Assembly (NCBI RefSeq): GCF_003590095.1
Contig: NC_039481.1
Location: 9,951,895-10,015,894 of the forward strand
Direction: 5' to 3'
Source of the DNA: Trichoplusia ni
Taxonomy: Eukaryota > Arthropoda > Insecta > Lepidoptera > Noctuidae
Length of the DNA stretch: 64,000 nt
This document shows positions 12,881 to 25,734 of the stretch, one piece after another; position 1 is the first letter of the stretch; the number at the start of each line of letters is the position of its first letter. A program made the position numbers and the translations under genes. The notes beneath the pieces are model-generated. The model did no database searches. It was not told where the DNA came from and saw nothing but the letters and a program-made list of their open reading frames with translations.

Positions 12881-15140
12881 GGGGTTTTTAAGCAATTTTC
12901 ACAATTTTTTTCAATCAGATCTACAACACGCATTTGTTTCATTTAGATTACTTCATAAAGTACTCAAAACTACACGAATGCTTGAAAATAAAACTAGGTA
13001 GTTCGTAAAATTTTTGTACAGTTTTTGAATTCGACAGATATTATAAATATTTTGTCGAAAAACTGCGCAATAAACTGTGTGATTCTCCATACATCAGACA
13101 TATACCCGTTCATGTAGAGTATTTACCACAGATTGAGCGCCTCACAGAGGCAAGGATTCATACAACTGCGCTGCCCCCGATCATTTCCTTGTAATGTAAT
13201 TTTCGTGTAAATACTCTTTATTTTTGGCGAAATATATACAGCGAGTAGACCTTTGGTATTTCGTTATTTAAAAACGGGACCGTATTGCTGAGGCTTCACT
13301 GTCCGCCCAACTGTCTTTTCATCCGTCTGTTCATTCGTCAGTCTGTTGCCCGCTTGTATCTTATGAGTCGTGATAGACATTTGAAATTTATTGGCAGTAG
13401 GTAATAAGAAAATGAGGGGGGGGGGATATTTAATACACCGTAACAATTTTTAATGTAAAAACCATAACTTTATCAACTACCTATAATATAGGAAATGAAA
13501 AACATATTGCATGCTTGTATAAAATACTGCTTGTATGAGATGTCTGCTCTGTGGCATCCACAATTTATCGACCATCGTTGCACATACAGTGTATTAAAAA
13601 CATCCCTTAATACTTACTAGTAAGGTTGATTTTGGTATCACATCTATTTCACTATGATTGGTTTGACTTTATAGATTTGTATACAGTTGCGCTGCGATCC
13701 GTTGTTTTTTTTTTTCGATATTCCCCGACAAGTTAACTAGCCAGTGCTGGTCCTTTTACAAAAAGGTGTGGATTTGTTGCGTTTATATGCAAAGGTTTAA
13801 TGGATTTTACAAAAAAGGATGTATGGGAAGGGCAGGAAACAGAGGAGAATGGCATAAACTGGTAAAGGCCTAGGGTTAATGCTGTATTAAGGGTCTGTAG
13901 CAAATGGGTTTTGCTTTTGGTTTGCTTCCCAACTTAGTACGTATGGTATGCAGTGTAGAGCGGGTGTTAGAGCACGGTGTCCTTCGCGAATCCTGAAGCA
14001 TTTCCAGGTCAATCCGGCACTATTTTTGGCCAGTAGGTTATTCAAGAATGATTTAGATGATAATGCATATGTATCGATAAATAGAAATCGATAATCCTTA
14101 TCAAAACATCGGATTAAAAAAATCGTAATTAAAATTGTTATCAAACATCATAATTATCGACACGAGGTCGAATACAAACAAAGGTTAATCTTTGCACTTA
14201 ATTTCACTTTATGATAGGGAAAACCCAGAACAATCAATGAAAATTTGTTTTCATCATGACAACGACAAAATTTTTAATGAAGCAAAATGTTATTATCATA
14301 AAAAATAAGCCTATGAATACAACGAAACACGATAACGTCTGATTGTCCGGCGTACATTGCGTTCTAAAGCTATAACTCACATGCATGCATGTATAATAGT
14401 TAAGTACATGGCCAGCGATGTATCAACAAGTCGGGGCAGTGAGGCGCGCTGGCCAACCGCCCGTGAACGTCGGATGAACGAGTGACCGCTTGTGAATCAA
14501 CTGTAGCTAGGCGTGTTTGACTTGCCTATAAACTTGGGCTATGAACATAAACATTAACAACGTAACCGCTAAATAGAATGTTGTTGTTGGATTTTCTACT
14601 TGTATTACACTAACTTGATCAAATTGTACGTTTTTTATTTATTTTGTCGCTTTGTATTGTTTTTGCCATAATTATGGTGTCGTAAATTTCAGTAATATGT
14701 ACAGATTTCTTTTAAGATTAGATAGAACGACAGTCAGTGGAATGACATTCTGAAATCGTATGTCCGAAATTTTTTTTTTTTGGTCTTGCATGTATGTTTT
14801 TGAGCTTGGCTACACCATCTTGTATCTATATTTACAAATAAATTGTCTTTAAAAACTTTACACAGAGTAACATAACTATTAACATCAGGCTGCCACAAGA
14901 CATTCTATTCCCCAACAATCCGCTCGGTAACCGAGCCAAATTCAACTCAAGATAATAACATTAATTCCGGGAGAGGTGAGTTTCACCACAAACGGTCGAC
15001 ATGACGTGAAGTGGAAACGGCGGAACCACCTGGACACGTTTGTAGACAAATATTTTCACCTCACTACATAGAACTAAAAGGGCGATAACCTCACAGTGTG
15101 GATAAATGTTAGCATGATTTATCCTATCCGATATTTACCT
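12881..15140. other. AT-rich stretch with repeat remnants
   Basis: ACGGGACCGTATTGCTGAGG with CGTCCGCCC-type words (13274-13370) is a remnant of the dispersed repeat noted near 10990. There is a run of ten G at 13415 and T runs near 13706 and 14772. An 85-codon minus frame (14144-13887) has no known relative. Confidence 0.45.
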
Positions 15141-15312
15141 GATGTGTCGCAGGGGTTTCACAAACACTCAAGTCATATGCACAAAGACACCTAGGCTCAA
15201 AACAAGCATACGTGAATTAAACAAAATGCTGGTCCTAAGAGTTTTGAACCCGCGACACATCGCGCTCAGTGGGTTTCGCGTGTGGACCTCAACTCCGCTA
15301 TCCATGCAGTTG
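15141..15312 (-). mobile_element. tRNA-derived SINE (family 1)
   Basis: Inverted copy: GTGTCGCAGGGGTTTCACAA, CAAGTCATATGCACAAAGAC, TTGAACCCGCGACACATCGC, CAGTGGGTTTCGCGTGTGG and CTATCCATGCAGTTG. It covers most of the family length. A 109-codon plus-strand ORF over it (15142-15471) is an artefact of the repeat. Confidence 0.75.
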
Positions 15313-15909
15313 CATATCCATAGGACAATTAAGACGTCTATCAATAATTTCTGGACTTCACCTAGCTATCGAACAAATAATCAATTGTCCTGCGTTGAAA
15401 CTTCTCGTTTGTCAGTTGTCCCACGACCTCCCGTAACAGTCAGGTTTAGACCTGACTATTTAGCCACTTGACGTACATATCCATTTTTTTCGAGATAGGC
15501 AAATACATAAAATGTTTTATAGAACATACATGGACAGCCCAAAGTAGCTACAAAACTAATGTCATTTGTAGGGATAAAACAAATTTGTCTATTGGTACGT
15601 TAAATGTATAAGGTATAGTCACATACATATATTATAAAACTGCTAATAACATTTCATATATGACAATAACTATTGCAACCAAAATGTTTATTGCTCATGA
15701 AACAAAATATAATTAAAGCATGATTCCTAAATAATATGCTAACATCCCACGTTGGTATTCTGTGTAATTGTGCATTGCTGTTACATAAATAATTGTATTG
15801 TTTATTCTTAATTAAATATATGATGCTTTTATAAAATCAGGTTACCAAATATAAATAGGTTAACTAGCAATATTATTGCATTAAAAACTGTTACGAAAAA
15901 TGATAGCTC

Positions 15910-16135
15910 ATCCCTACTTCCCTACTAATATTATAAATGCGAAAGTAACTCTGTCTGTTACACTTTCACGTCTAAACCACTGAACTGATTTTGGTGAAAT
16001 TTGGTACAGAGATAGAGTTGACCTTGAGAAAGAACATAGTATAGTTTTTATCCCGGACTTTTGAAGAGTTCTTTTGGAAACGCGATATAACCGACCTCGA
16101 CGCGGGCGAAGCCGCGGGCGAAAAGCTGGTACTCT
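15910..16135 (+). repeat. Lepidopteran interspersed repeat, full-length copy
   Basis: Starts near CTAATATTATAAATGCGAAA, then TCTGTCTGTTACACTTTCACG, TGAACTGATTTTGGTGAAAT, and ends CGCGGGCGAAGCCGCGGGCG AAAAGCT. This start and end are typical of a very abundant moth and butterfly repeat. It abuts a family 1 SINE at 16141. Confidence 0.75.
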
Positions 16136-16140
16136 AATAA

Positions 16141-16296
16141 ATTGAATCCTCGTGTCACGGGGGATTTCACAAACATCATCTCATGCACTAAGACATCCAG
16201 ACACAAACCCTTGTCCTACACGAAGATTGAAATCGAGACGCGTCGCGCACTGTGTGTTTTGGCGACGTGAAAATCACTCGGCTATCCGTGCAGTCA
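16141..16296 (-). mobile_element. tRNA-derived SINE (family 1)
   Basis: Inverted copy with GTGTCACGGGGGATTTCACA, AAGACATCCAGACACAAAC, TTGTCCTACACGAAGATTG and CACTCGGCTATCCGTGCAGTC. The B-box region is mutated. Confidence 0.7.
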
Positions 16297-16353
16297 ATTT
16301 AATTTAATAGTAACTTTCGTAAGGGTGATTCATACTATAATCATACGAACGAT

Positions 16354-16455
16354 TTACACGCACGTATTTATCGGGATTCTTCGAATAGTTTCGTGCCCAA
16401 CCGGACTCCTTAATCACGAAGTCGCTCCTCCTTGTCAGCCCATGATTAAGGAGTT
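16354..16455 (+). repeat. Palindromic foldback repeat, partial copy
   Basis: ACACGCACGTATTTATCGGG, GCCCAACCGGACTCCTTAAT and a following CATGATTAAGGAG match one arm and the centre of the foldback family best kept at 33081-33193. Confidence 0.55.
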
Positions 16456-18430
16456 TACCTTAACTTTGTCCATTGGCCTTTTATTTTTACCCATTAGGAA
16501 GAAATACTTTGACTTGAAATACTTGACACTATAAGTTAGTTTAAATTAATTAATTCTGGCCATATACATAAGCATACATAGGCAACTTTTTATTCGACTG
16601 CATTTAAGTAAGGTATTATTTCTCAAGCTATATCCAACATCCACGCAGGTATAAGCTAGTATTACTATATTTAGTAGTATCTACTAAGCCAGGCACGACA
16701 TCTAGTACCGGCTACATATTGTAAGAGATCCAAGGGAGTAGCTCGTTGTGTAAATACCGAGACGCTCGTATTAAAATGTCGGTGCACCCACGACGTGCCC
16801 ACGCGGCGCTTGCGTGGTCAGCGGTAACGTACGACGGTACGGGCAGCTTATATCGTGTTGCAATCACACCGAAGCGTAACAGTGTAGTGGTTTTTAATAA
16901 ATTAATGGCGAAAGTTTTTTTTTGTTGTTGTTATTAGTTTGATTTCGTTCTAATTTGAAGATACATATCGAGACCGTATTGTTGGGTTTACTTGAGGCAG
17001 ATTTTCGCTCGGAGGAAGATATAATAAAATACCTATATTTTAGGATTATGTTGTTTATGTTTTATTTGATAAGTATGATAAGAATATTATTTACGTACCT
17101 AGTGTTGCATTAGGTTAACATCATGTAAAAATGCAAAATAAATGTACATACAGCAAAGAATTGGTCATTACCATCTTTAGATTTGAGAAAAGGAAACCCT
17201 CATACGCGAAATTCTGAAGTGCTTTTTTTGAAAACACTTGAAAGTAAAAGAAATAACGGCCATAATAGGAACAGTTTAAAGTCACTATTCAATACTTGCA
17301 CTCCCCAAAGTACGGTAAGTAAGGTAGACATAAAAATTAACGGTTTGCAAAAATTTAGGACTTGGTACTCAAACAAATGCACTGTCCTTTAGCAAAACAA
17401 AATGAATGCCTCAGGTTCTCGAGCCAAACATACATGTCACATTGAATTGAATTTGTAACAAAATTTGTAAGAATTTGTAAGAAAATTGAATGTCTAACAT
17501 TCGCGTAAACCTAAGAAACCACTATACATGTCACAGTTGTGTTCATTTTTAAAGGTCTAATAAACAGTTGTTTTTGACTTCGGTGTGACGGCGGTCTGTT
17601 AATCTGACGTCTCGTAACGTTTTTCCTATGGCTTAACTTCGTGTCAGCTGGCTATGAGAACTTATATCTATAAGACGGTACGTGTTCGTAAAGAAAATGT
17701 ACTAACCTAAGTAATATTATGTAAGTTTAGTTTTAGAGGCACGAAGCTCGATAGATCCACTTATTTTCTGCCGGATTTTTGTTTTTTTAGCTTTGAATTT
17801 CACTATGTATTATATTTTTGCTGAAATCTATATTATTATGGAAATAGAAAAGATTTTTACATTTTTTTGTGGTTTCTAGCTTAGTTTTTGTTTTCTGTAC
17901 TTTGATGAACTTTTAAAAAAAATAATCTACGTTCATGATCGTAACATTTAACATGCTTTTATTTCCTTTTATCTGTTTTTATGACAAAATCAAAACAAGT
18001 GCAAGTTAACTTTATCTACTTCTCGGATTCCAATTAAGCTGATATTTTGCACGCATTGTGTATATTGCGTGATTATATCTAATATTTTGATAGCATACAT
18101 TTATAGGAACTTCACAATGCAAGGACACAACCCGGTGAAAGAGTGTTTGATTACAATAAGTAGAACTAGTAGAAAAAAATAAGGTCTTGAATTTAACCAA
18201 GAACTAAGTACTCTCTTTCATCTCTGGCACTATTGATACAAAATAAGCAAACCCTAAATGTTCGCAGTCCCTATTCTACCCTCTCGTTATCAAACCCCAC
18301 ATCTCGATTCGCATTTCCATAGACCGTATTTCGAAGCCGATACCGAATTTCAAGACCAAACAAAGGAGAAATATTTAGGATTTATACCCAAAAAGGTCCA
18401 AAAGAAAAATCTTTAATCTAGGGCGAGGAA
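16456..18430. other. AT-rich stretch without an identifiable gene
   Basis: A CpG-rich patch at about 16740-16870 (ACCCACGACGTGCCCACGCG) is embedded in AT-rich DNA. Frames of 60-69 codons are chance-like. No gene seen. Confidence 0.45.
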
Positions 18431-18708
18431 TTGAATTCTTGTGTCATAGGTGATTTCATTTTTTTTTTTTTTTCAGCCATTACTTTCCCACTGCAGGGCA
18501 AAGGCCTCCCTTAGGTTCTTCCACTCTGTCCGGTCTATTGCTTTCATTTGGTGACAAAAATTTAAGTCAAATGCAAAAAGACATCCAGACGCACAACAAG
18601 CATTAATGGATCACACAAATGCTTGCCTACGCGGGGAACGAACCCGCTACACGTGGCGCACGGTAGGTTTTGCGTGGTGACCTCTACCACATGCATACCC
18701 ATGCAGCC
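18431..18708 (-). mobile_element. tRNA-derived SINE (family 1), interrupted by a second insertion
   Basis: Outer parts match the family: ATTCTTGTGTCATAGGTGA on the left, and AAGACATCCAGACGCACAAC, GCCTACGCGGGGAACGAACC and TGCGTGGTGACCTCTACCAC on the right. About 88 foreign bases interrupt it at 18460-18547. Confidence 0.75.
18460..18547 (+). mobile_element. Short retroelement fragment nested in a SINE
   Basis: Begins with a run of T, then CAGCCATTACTTTCCCACTG and GGGCAAAGGCCTCCC, which resembles a LINE-associated repeat in inverted orientation. The flanks GATTTCAT (18452-18459) and GCTTTCAT (18540-18547) could be a short, slightly mutated target-site duplication. Confidence 0.5.
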
Positions 18709-18789
18709 AAAATTTTAAAACAACAAAAAGCTTCCGTGATATGTAAAATAATTTTGATTACATACGCAAAGCTATAATCATTTCAATTT

Positions 18790-19600
18790 TAAAGATACAG
18801 GGTGTAAGGAACACCGTACCACCAAAGTCGCATAATGACTTTAAAATAACGTGTTAATTAATATTAAAGAAGTCGCTACCGTCGGAGATTAATATTTATA
18901 GATTTAGTCATTTTTGAGCACGCAATGAATTGGTTACCGCGCGATCCTTACGCTCAGCGTACGTACTTACACGAACTGTAATGAGGTAGGAGGGCGACAC
19001 TCGGCGACACGATCGAAACATTCGAAACGCGCGCGCATTTTATAAAAATGTTGTGATGTAACGAAAAACAATCACAAAAAAATACCAATCAATTTACACT
19101 ATTCTGACTTCAATCTGTGTCTTGTGTATTATTAAATCAAACCTACTCTTACCTTAATCTCGCTCATTTCTAACCAGATAAGGTTCGAAAATTTCGAAAT
19201 GTCCACCATCTACGTGCACACAAATTTTGGCGCGGCGAAAAATCTGCTGCTGAACCCGGGGCAAAAAGTACCGCGTCCAGTAAATGTTCATCGCGAGACT
19301 TGCATTGCCACGTGCTTCGCCATAACACATTAGCATGTTGCCATTCTCCCGGGCGGTAAAATAACCTATCGAGCTACTAGGATCGTAATTTAAATAATAC
19401 ACACACAACACACGCACTTATATCACTTAACACAATAAAATTGTCTGCCTACACGATAATTAGTCCGCGAATTACCCGATTGCACATGCACATTCGATTA
19501 GCGTAAGGAACAAACTGAGTAAAAATAGGTACTATTTTGAAAAAAGCCGAACTTTCGGTTTTACCTTTGAGTAGTGTTGGACCTAGGTACCTATGATTCT
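18790..19600 (-). mobile_element. Decayed DNA transposon with a DUF4817-like helix-turn-helix ORF
   Basis: An 87-codon minus-strand frame (19417-19154) contains MLMCYGEARGNASLAMNIYW and TRYFLPRVQQQIFRR, resembling the DUF4817 helix-turn-helix domain of insect transposase-like proteins. It ends HVDGGHFEIF, like the C-terminus of such proteins, so the catalytic middle appears deleted. CAGGGTGTAAGGAACACCGT at 18799 could be one terminus; GCGTAAGGAACAAACTGAG near 19501 might mark the other side. Outer limits are estimates. The segment is GC-richer than its surroundings. Confidence 0.45.
19154..19417 (-). pseudogene. DUF4817-like transposase remnant, 87 aa
   Basis: The frame starts at MRVLCVYYLNY, which replaces the usual N-terminus, and keeps the GEARGNAS helix-turn-helix core at about residues 33-40. 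It jumps within a few residues to a C-terminal HVDGGHFE motif. Full-length relatives are several times longer, so this is an internally deleted, non-autonomous remnant. Confidence 0.45.
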
Positions 19601-21630
19601 TTATCGATAAATTACATGAGGTCGAAGTGAATATCGTAAAATTATTCTTGACAATAAAGTACTTAACTTAAACCTTTAAAATTGATTAATCACAAAATGT
19701 ACTTTTGTGTAAGAACATAATTGTTTTATGTGACTGGAATAATTATTCAGCAGTTCGTAGGAAAAAAAATGATAAAAATTTTTAGGCAGGAATTTCATTA
19801 GTAGATGATGGATATTAGTAACAAAACAGACTTTAATTTTAGAAAAAATAAATTATTGTTTATAACAACATGTTTTAGAACTACAGAATTCTAAACAATA
19901 ACAAACTGTTAATAATAAAAGGTTTTAATAAATTTCGTAGTACGATAAGTTGATAAACGCTGAGAAAGTGATTTTTTATTTTATAACATGGAACCCGTGT
20001 AACAAAAATCGATGTACTATTTTATCCAGTGTCACAGGTACGTCACTCGCCGATACCGCTGTAGGTGTTTGTCGGCGCGCTGGCGGTGTCGACAAAGGCG
20101 GCTAGCGGTGCCTACAAAGCGCGCGGCTTTTTTTAAAGGAATAGTAGGCAGGATTACGAATAATGCGTGCGAGTGCGCGCGCAATAGTTGCGCTATCTCT
20201 TACGCTTGTCGCTCATGAGTATTGGTTCGGTTTTGACGTCACTTTCGGTTAGATTTGCAAGAGAGCGATGACCGACGAGTACCTTTATTACCACAGTATT
20301 AGTGATAACCAACAAAATATAATGTAATATCATCGTGACGTTGCATAAAAATCGATTTTGTTTCTTGTGTATCAAGACAGAAGGATCAGAATTGAAGATG
20401 GACTGATATTATAATGATAATTAACGTGTCTGACATTGTACAACATGTGATTTGAGCGTGAGTTTTATGACAATGATTATATAAACACGGGGACGTTTGA
20501 TTTGAGATAAACATTTGGGACGCGTTGTAACAGGTTTAGACATGTCTAGCATATTAATATCTATCAAAATTTTCGTTGCCAATTGATCGCGACTAGAATT
20601 AGCACGATTACGAAAGAGGATAAACAAACGCTGATAACAAACATGTATCATTGTAAGCTCTGAACACTGTAGGTTAATTTTTGAAGTGCCAATCAGTGCA
20701 ATTTAAAATGTAATAAAATTTATCACAAGAAACTTCAATATAAAATTTATAACTAAACAAACAATCTGCCTTAATAAACTCTTTCCTTTTTCTTCATATC
20801 ATATAGTTCCTTTGCTTCCGACTATCCCAGTTTAAACCATACATAGGCCTCTGACGTGGCTTAAATTTAGCATAGAGATCTCATATATAAGGCTCTATAC
20901 CTCTTTGGAACTAACGTAAATGTTCACACACTTGAATGTAAATTTAATATGGATAGAAACACCTTAAACGCCTCTACTATATACGAAGTATCACTCAAAC
21001 TTTTGTAATCCCTACATACGTTTTATATAATACGAATAACAATAGTCTTACCCTTTTTGGGCATACGGGAGCTTAGTCCGAGCGGGGCAGTCGCGGTTCA
21101 ATGTTTTAGATTCCACGACTTTTCTGTTATGAGTACTAGGCAACATATAATACAATATTTTGCAAAACTCGGCAAAAATTATTGTGGTTATCACACAAAA
21201 AATCTAATAATATTTATGTCAAGCTGACACACGAACTTACAATATAGCAATAGTTTTAAAACTAAAAATAAGGTAAATGATCAAAGAAACCGAAAAAGTT
21301 ACTTAAAACAAAACTTAGTTGGAAAGAACTTTTACTGAAAGTAATAACAATAATACATGTAAAATAAATTGATTACGGAGTTGGTAAGAAACTTCTAGAA
21401 CTTCAAAATAATTACGTGGAATTACAAAAGTTCTATTATAAAATAAAATAAAAACTATCAATAGTAATAGAACTCTTTATTTATTTAGAGATACTTGTTA
21501 AGTATTTTTAACACGCTTTATAAGAGTTTCGCACTCGAAGCATAAAACGGGACTATATTACTAAGACTCGGTGTGTCACCTCGCTGTAAATCATGAACTG
21601 TGATGGATAGAAAGTAAAAATTTCCGACGA
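19601..21630. other. AT-rich stretch with one CpG-rich island
   Basis: At about 20035-20215 there is a CpG-rich patch (GTCGGCGCGCTGGCGGTGTC, AAGCGCGCGGC, GAGTGCGCGCGCAATAG). It could be a transposon end or a short promoter-like island; no ORF beside it is convincing. The rest is AT-rich without identified features. Confidence 0.4.
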
Positions 21631-21860
21631 TAAATAAATAAATGCGGACAACATCACATACATTGTTCTGAACCCAAAGTAAGTAGCTATAGCACTTGTG
21701 TTATGGAATTCAGATACAACGAAGGTACCACAAACACCCAGACCCGAGACAATGTAGAAATGTGAATTTTTACATTGACCCGGCCGGGGATCGAACCCGG
21801 GACCTCAGAGCTAACGACACCTTGAAACCGGTGCGTGCGCCACTCGACCACGGAGGTCGT
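21631..21860 (-). mobile_element. tRNA-derived SINE (family 3)
   Basis: Read on the minus strand it starts with GACCTCCGTGGTCGAGTGGC (A-box type) and has GGGTTCGATCCCCGGCCGG (B box). A body with TGTCTCGGGTCTGGGTGTTT follows, ending in a TTTA repeat tail. The copy at 47490-47713 is nearly the same along the whole length. The tRNA-like head cannot be a functional tRNA: it sits at the head of a repeated unit and the anticodon-arm region differs between the copies. Confidence 0.85.
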
Positions 21861-21964
21861 CAAATGTTGACGATGATGAACTAATACTAAGCAATTAAAT
21901 AAAATAATTATTAAAGGGGAGTTTCATACAGCAAAGATGTTTTTTTTGCCGTTATTATAAATTA

Positions 21965-22160
21965 TACACACATCTTTGACAGTCGTTACGTGTAGTCAGA
22001 ATCTAGAAAGTCTGACAGTCTAACTAAGGGGAATCGTGTTACGCAGGTAGCTGGGCTGAGGAGGTCAGATAGGCAGTCGCTCTTTGCAAAACACGGCTAC
22101 TTAGCTGAACCTAGTTAGACTGGGAGCCGACATCGTTAGGAAAAGGCAAGGATGATGATA
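21965..22160 (+). mobile_element. RTE-like LINE 3' end
   Basis: Contains CATCTTTGACAGTCGTTACG, GGCTGAGGAGGTCAGATAGG and CTACTTAGCTGAACC, ending in AAGGATGATGAT. Same family and orientation as 62600-62802. It begins about 105 bases after a SINE in opposite orientation (21631-21860). Confidence 0.65.
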
Positions 22161-24239
22161 TACAAATCAAAGAGAAAAGTCTACACATGTATTTCAAGAT
22201 ATAACAAAGAATAGTTATGTCATTATCAATCAAAACATTGAACTGCGTCTATTTATTGAAAAAATGTAGAGTCATAGTGAATTTGAATAAGTATTTATAA
22301 ACATAACGAGGAAAATCCCAATTTTATGTATGTCATTCCTGACTTATTTAATCTGTTGTCTATTTTGTTTATTTGTGCCGTGACCTCTTATCACATACAG
22401 CTGATATTAATATTACGGTGATAAGGCTTATCTTGGGTTTTTCCCGAACATAAACAGTTGTCACGCAATTACTGACTAATGTAATATATTTATCAGCAGG
22501 TTTCAAATTCGTTTGATTGAATTATTATTATTTAAAGTAAGCTAAGATAATTTGAAGGTTAAGCTGTGCTTTTTATTGTTACGCATGCCAATAATTTTAG
22601 TCATCATTGTTTTTATCGTGCGCCAGTATCGAAGAAACGATGGGTTTCACTTTGTCACCTATGCCAATCAACTGACTGTGTAATAAATAAAATGAAAATG
22701 AAAGAAAATAAAACCTAAGCAAGCAGCTTAGCCTGCTTAAGTTACTGGGACGATGGTTCATAACGATTGCGATACTACGATATTTCACATTCGTTAATTC
22801 ATTAAATGTCATTAAAATTTTATCAAAATCGATATAGCATTTTTGTAGTTGTAAATCGCATTGTCATCGGGTTTAAAGCTACCCTGAAAATATCAGCCTG
22901 CTACCTTATCGCGAAGTGCCTCAAAACTGAGTTACAAAAATCCAAACAGAACGACAAACAAACAAGAAAGTGGGAATATAAAAAAACATGAGTTAAAATA
23001 AATCTCAGGCGTGTCAGCACACCCGCCGTTCTCGTATGTTTCCAAACTAACTCTGTCTCCATATTTGCATACAAAGTACGGACACGGAAGGGACGCGCAT
23101 TTTTCAGATCCAAATAATGGACGTTAAATATTTTAACGGTGCCTTTCCCTTGAAAAATAGTGTCGATATTTTATTATTTACACCGCCATCTAGCGGCGTA
23201 ACGACGTACTGCATTATTTTTTATGTTTACCTTATTGTATTTATAGTGAAATGATTATCATAACGACAAGGTAGTTTGTAAGGGATAGAGGTAGATATCT
23301 TGATGTGTAATAAAGAACGTGCTGTGAATGATAAAATTTGGCAGTATAGTGATACCGGCTGGTGGCGCGTTGTAATGAGTTTGTCTGCGTATGACAGAAT
23401 AGACATTCTTCTTTTGTTTCTATGAAAAAGTTTAATTCTATTTGGATGTCATTGAGGTGTGATTGAAACCATGTTGCTTAGATTAACAATTACAATTATT
23501 GAGTTTAATAATAGCTGGATGCTATGATAATATTCGTCACATTCTCAATCAATTCAGACTATCAAAGTCCACTTGGACATATCCTACCCCAAGTTACGCC
23601 AAAAAACCTCCTCAACGTTAACGTCAAGGCAAATATTAAGCCTGTTTTTACCGTTACTGTTCCACTTCAGAGCAAATCCTCTTTACATTCTCCTGTCTGT
23701 AAGTCAGCCTTTTGCCACTGCTGGACTGCTGCGACTGATTCTCCAAGTTGCTTTTTAGGCTATCGGGAGAGTTTGCTTCTAATTCTATAATTCTAAACCC
23801 TCATTACTTTTTACATTCATATAATTTACCTGAAACTTTACAACTAAGCGCATAACACCAATTATGTTAGTTATATCCCGCGGGATCACCGTGTAATTGG
23901 ATGAGCTAGCTGCTCTAGCTAGCCACTTCGTTAGCGAGGCTAATAATGATCGGGGTTTCATTAAGGCGATGTTGGTCGGTTTTGAAGGGATAACTGCGTT
24001 CTGGGAATCAGGCCTTCAGAGTACTCACTACTATCCTTAGGTTATTTGATATTGAAGAATTTATTCTACTTTCTGGCTTAACTATAAATGTGAAAGTTGA
24101 TCGATCGACGTTAAGCTGCACTTGATACCGTGATGACCATACATGTCATAATGTTTAATGTAGTTTCCTCCGGGTTTTTCTAAGGCACGTTAAATTGTAA
24201 TTGCCGGCTCGAATTTATACGGCTTTCATAATCGTGATC
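22161..24239. other. AT-rich stretch without an identifiable gene
   Basis: Two small palindrome-rich or GC-richer patches are present, around 23010-23105 and 23875-24010 (GCTAGCTGCTCTAGCTAGCC). Both are probably old repeats. No gene seen. Confidence 0.4.
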
Positions 24240-24415
24240 GGTTTGAAGGTCTAGCAACCAGTTTTACTAAGGGTTATAGCGGTGCCCAGGTTACTGGGCT
24301 GCCTACATCATATAGGCGTCGCTCCTTGTAAAATATTGCTACTTAGCTGCACTCGTTTAGACTAGGAGATAATTCCAACATAGTCGGGAAAATTCTAGGC
24401 TGGTGATGACCTTTG
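24240..24415 (+). mobile_element. RTE-like LINE 3' end, degenerate
   Basis: Recognisable by AACCAGTTTTACTAAGGG, CCAGGTTACTGGGCTG, CGCTCCTTGTAAAATA and CAACATAGTCGGGAAAA, ending near GGTGATGAC. More diverged than the other copies. Confidence 0.55.
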
Positions 24416-25734
24416 CAGTTGCAGAATGTCTAATCTATCTCCTCTAAAAATAATTAAATTCAAATAGAATTTTCATTCATTTCGTTATTAATTACAACCC
24501 TGGGAATCCATTATCGGTACTGAGGCAGCATCGTAACTGTTTATTTTAAACTTTGAATTGGCTAGTTCCAGTAACGATCGCGGTCTCGTTACTGACCGAC
24601 ATTGTGTCAATTTACCACGGCTACGTCAACACTGGTGTATTGAACTTTACAGAAATTGTTTGAGCTATGAGCAACGAGGTAGTGTTTGAAACTCAAAATG
24701 GTTTGGTGGAAATAGAACATTAGTTGCTGAAAGTTGAATGCGCTTTTTTTTACTAAAAGAAAACTATTTTTGAAAAAAATACTCTGTCACAGTTCAATCA
24801 ATAACAACGTATTGATTCAACTGTGACTGCGATTTCTTTTCTATAGATATATTTTTATTTCGTTTTTAAATGTTTGTGTTTTGTTTATTCATTATCATAA
24901 AAGAACTTCGCTAAAAAGTAATTATATAAATAAGTTTTCTTACTTCGTTTTAATTTGTTAGGAAAACGAACATAGATATTAAAATGTAATTTAATGTAAA
25001 GAGGTTATTCGCAACACGAACATTTGAAGATATGTTCATGAAACTTTTTTCAATTTCTTGTAGAAGAAGAAAATACTAAAATAATTTAGTTTAACTTTCA
25101 TCTTCTGAATAACTCTTTCCCCAATTCTTACCGGATTTAGCTTCATTTTATACTTCACTCACTACTCCCACACTTTACTAACATACAAAATATACATAAT
25201 TTATCACATAAAACATGAACATCCAAGCATAACTGCGCCCAAACTATCCTACACAAATTAATCTTTACCTCATAATGTCCAAACACTTATATTTACACGC
25301 CAGCAATAAAATCTCAGTAACACTAAACCTCTCCACTCTGTATAGCTACAATTAACTACTAAAACAGCTTTGTTCAACGAGTTAGACTATTATTTGCACT
25401 CAATTAAAACAAACGATTATCAACTCTAAATGTAAGTGATTAGAGTCATTTCGGAATGTAAATGGTGTGAATCATAAAGGTTGAACTACACACGAACATA
25501 ATGTTGTGTAGTAATGAGCTACGAGTTGCAGATTCCGTTTTGCCGTGACAGTTTCTACGTATAACGTACCTTTGTTAGGTTTTGGTACTTCTCACAAGCG
25601 AAGGCGGTAATATACGCTTACAGAATGCGGGCTCAGGTAATGTCAATTGTATTACAATAGAATAAGGTTTTACAACATCAAATCTTAAGAAATTTTCGAC
25701 GATTATCTTGATTTTCAACCGACTGGAAAAGGAT
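24416..25734. other. AT-rich stretch without an identifiable gene
   Basis: Low-complexity A/T runs, with no frame above the reporting size and no recognisable repeat. Confidence 0.5.

Noticed and set aside
15142..15471. 109-codon plus-strand ORF
   Set aside because: Most of it is an inverted family 1 SINE read in a chance open frame.
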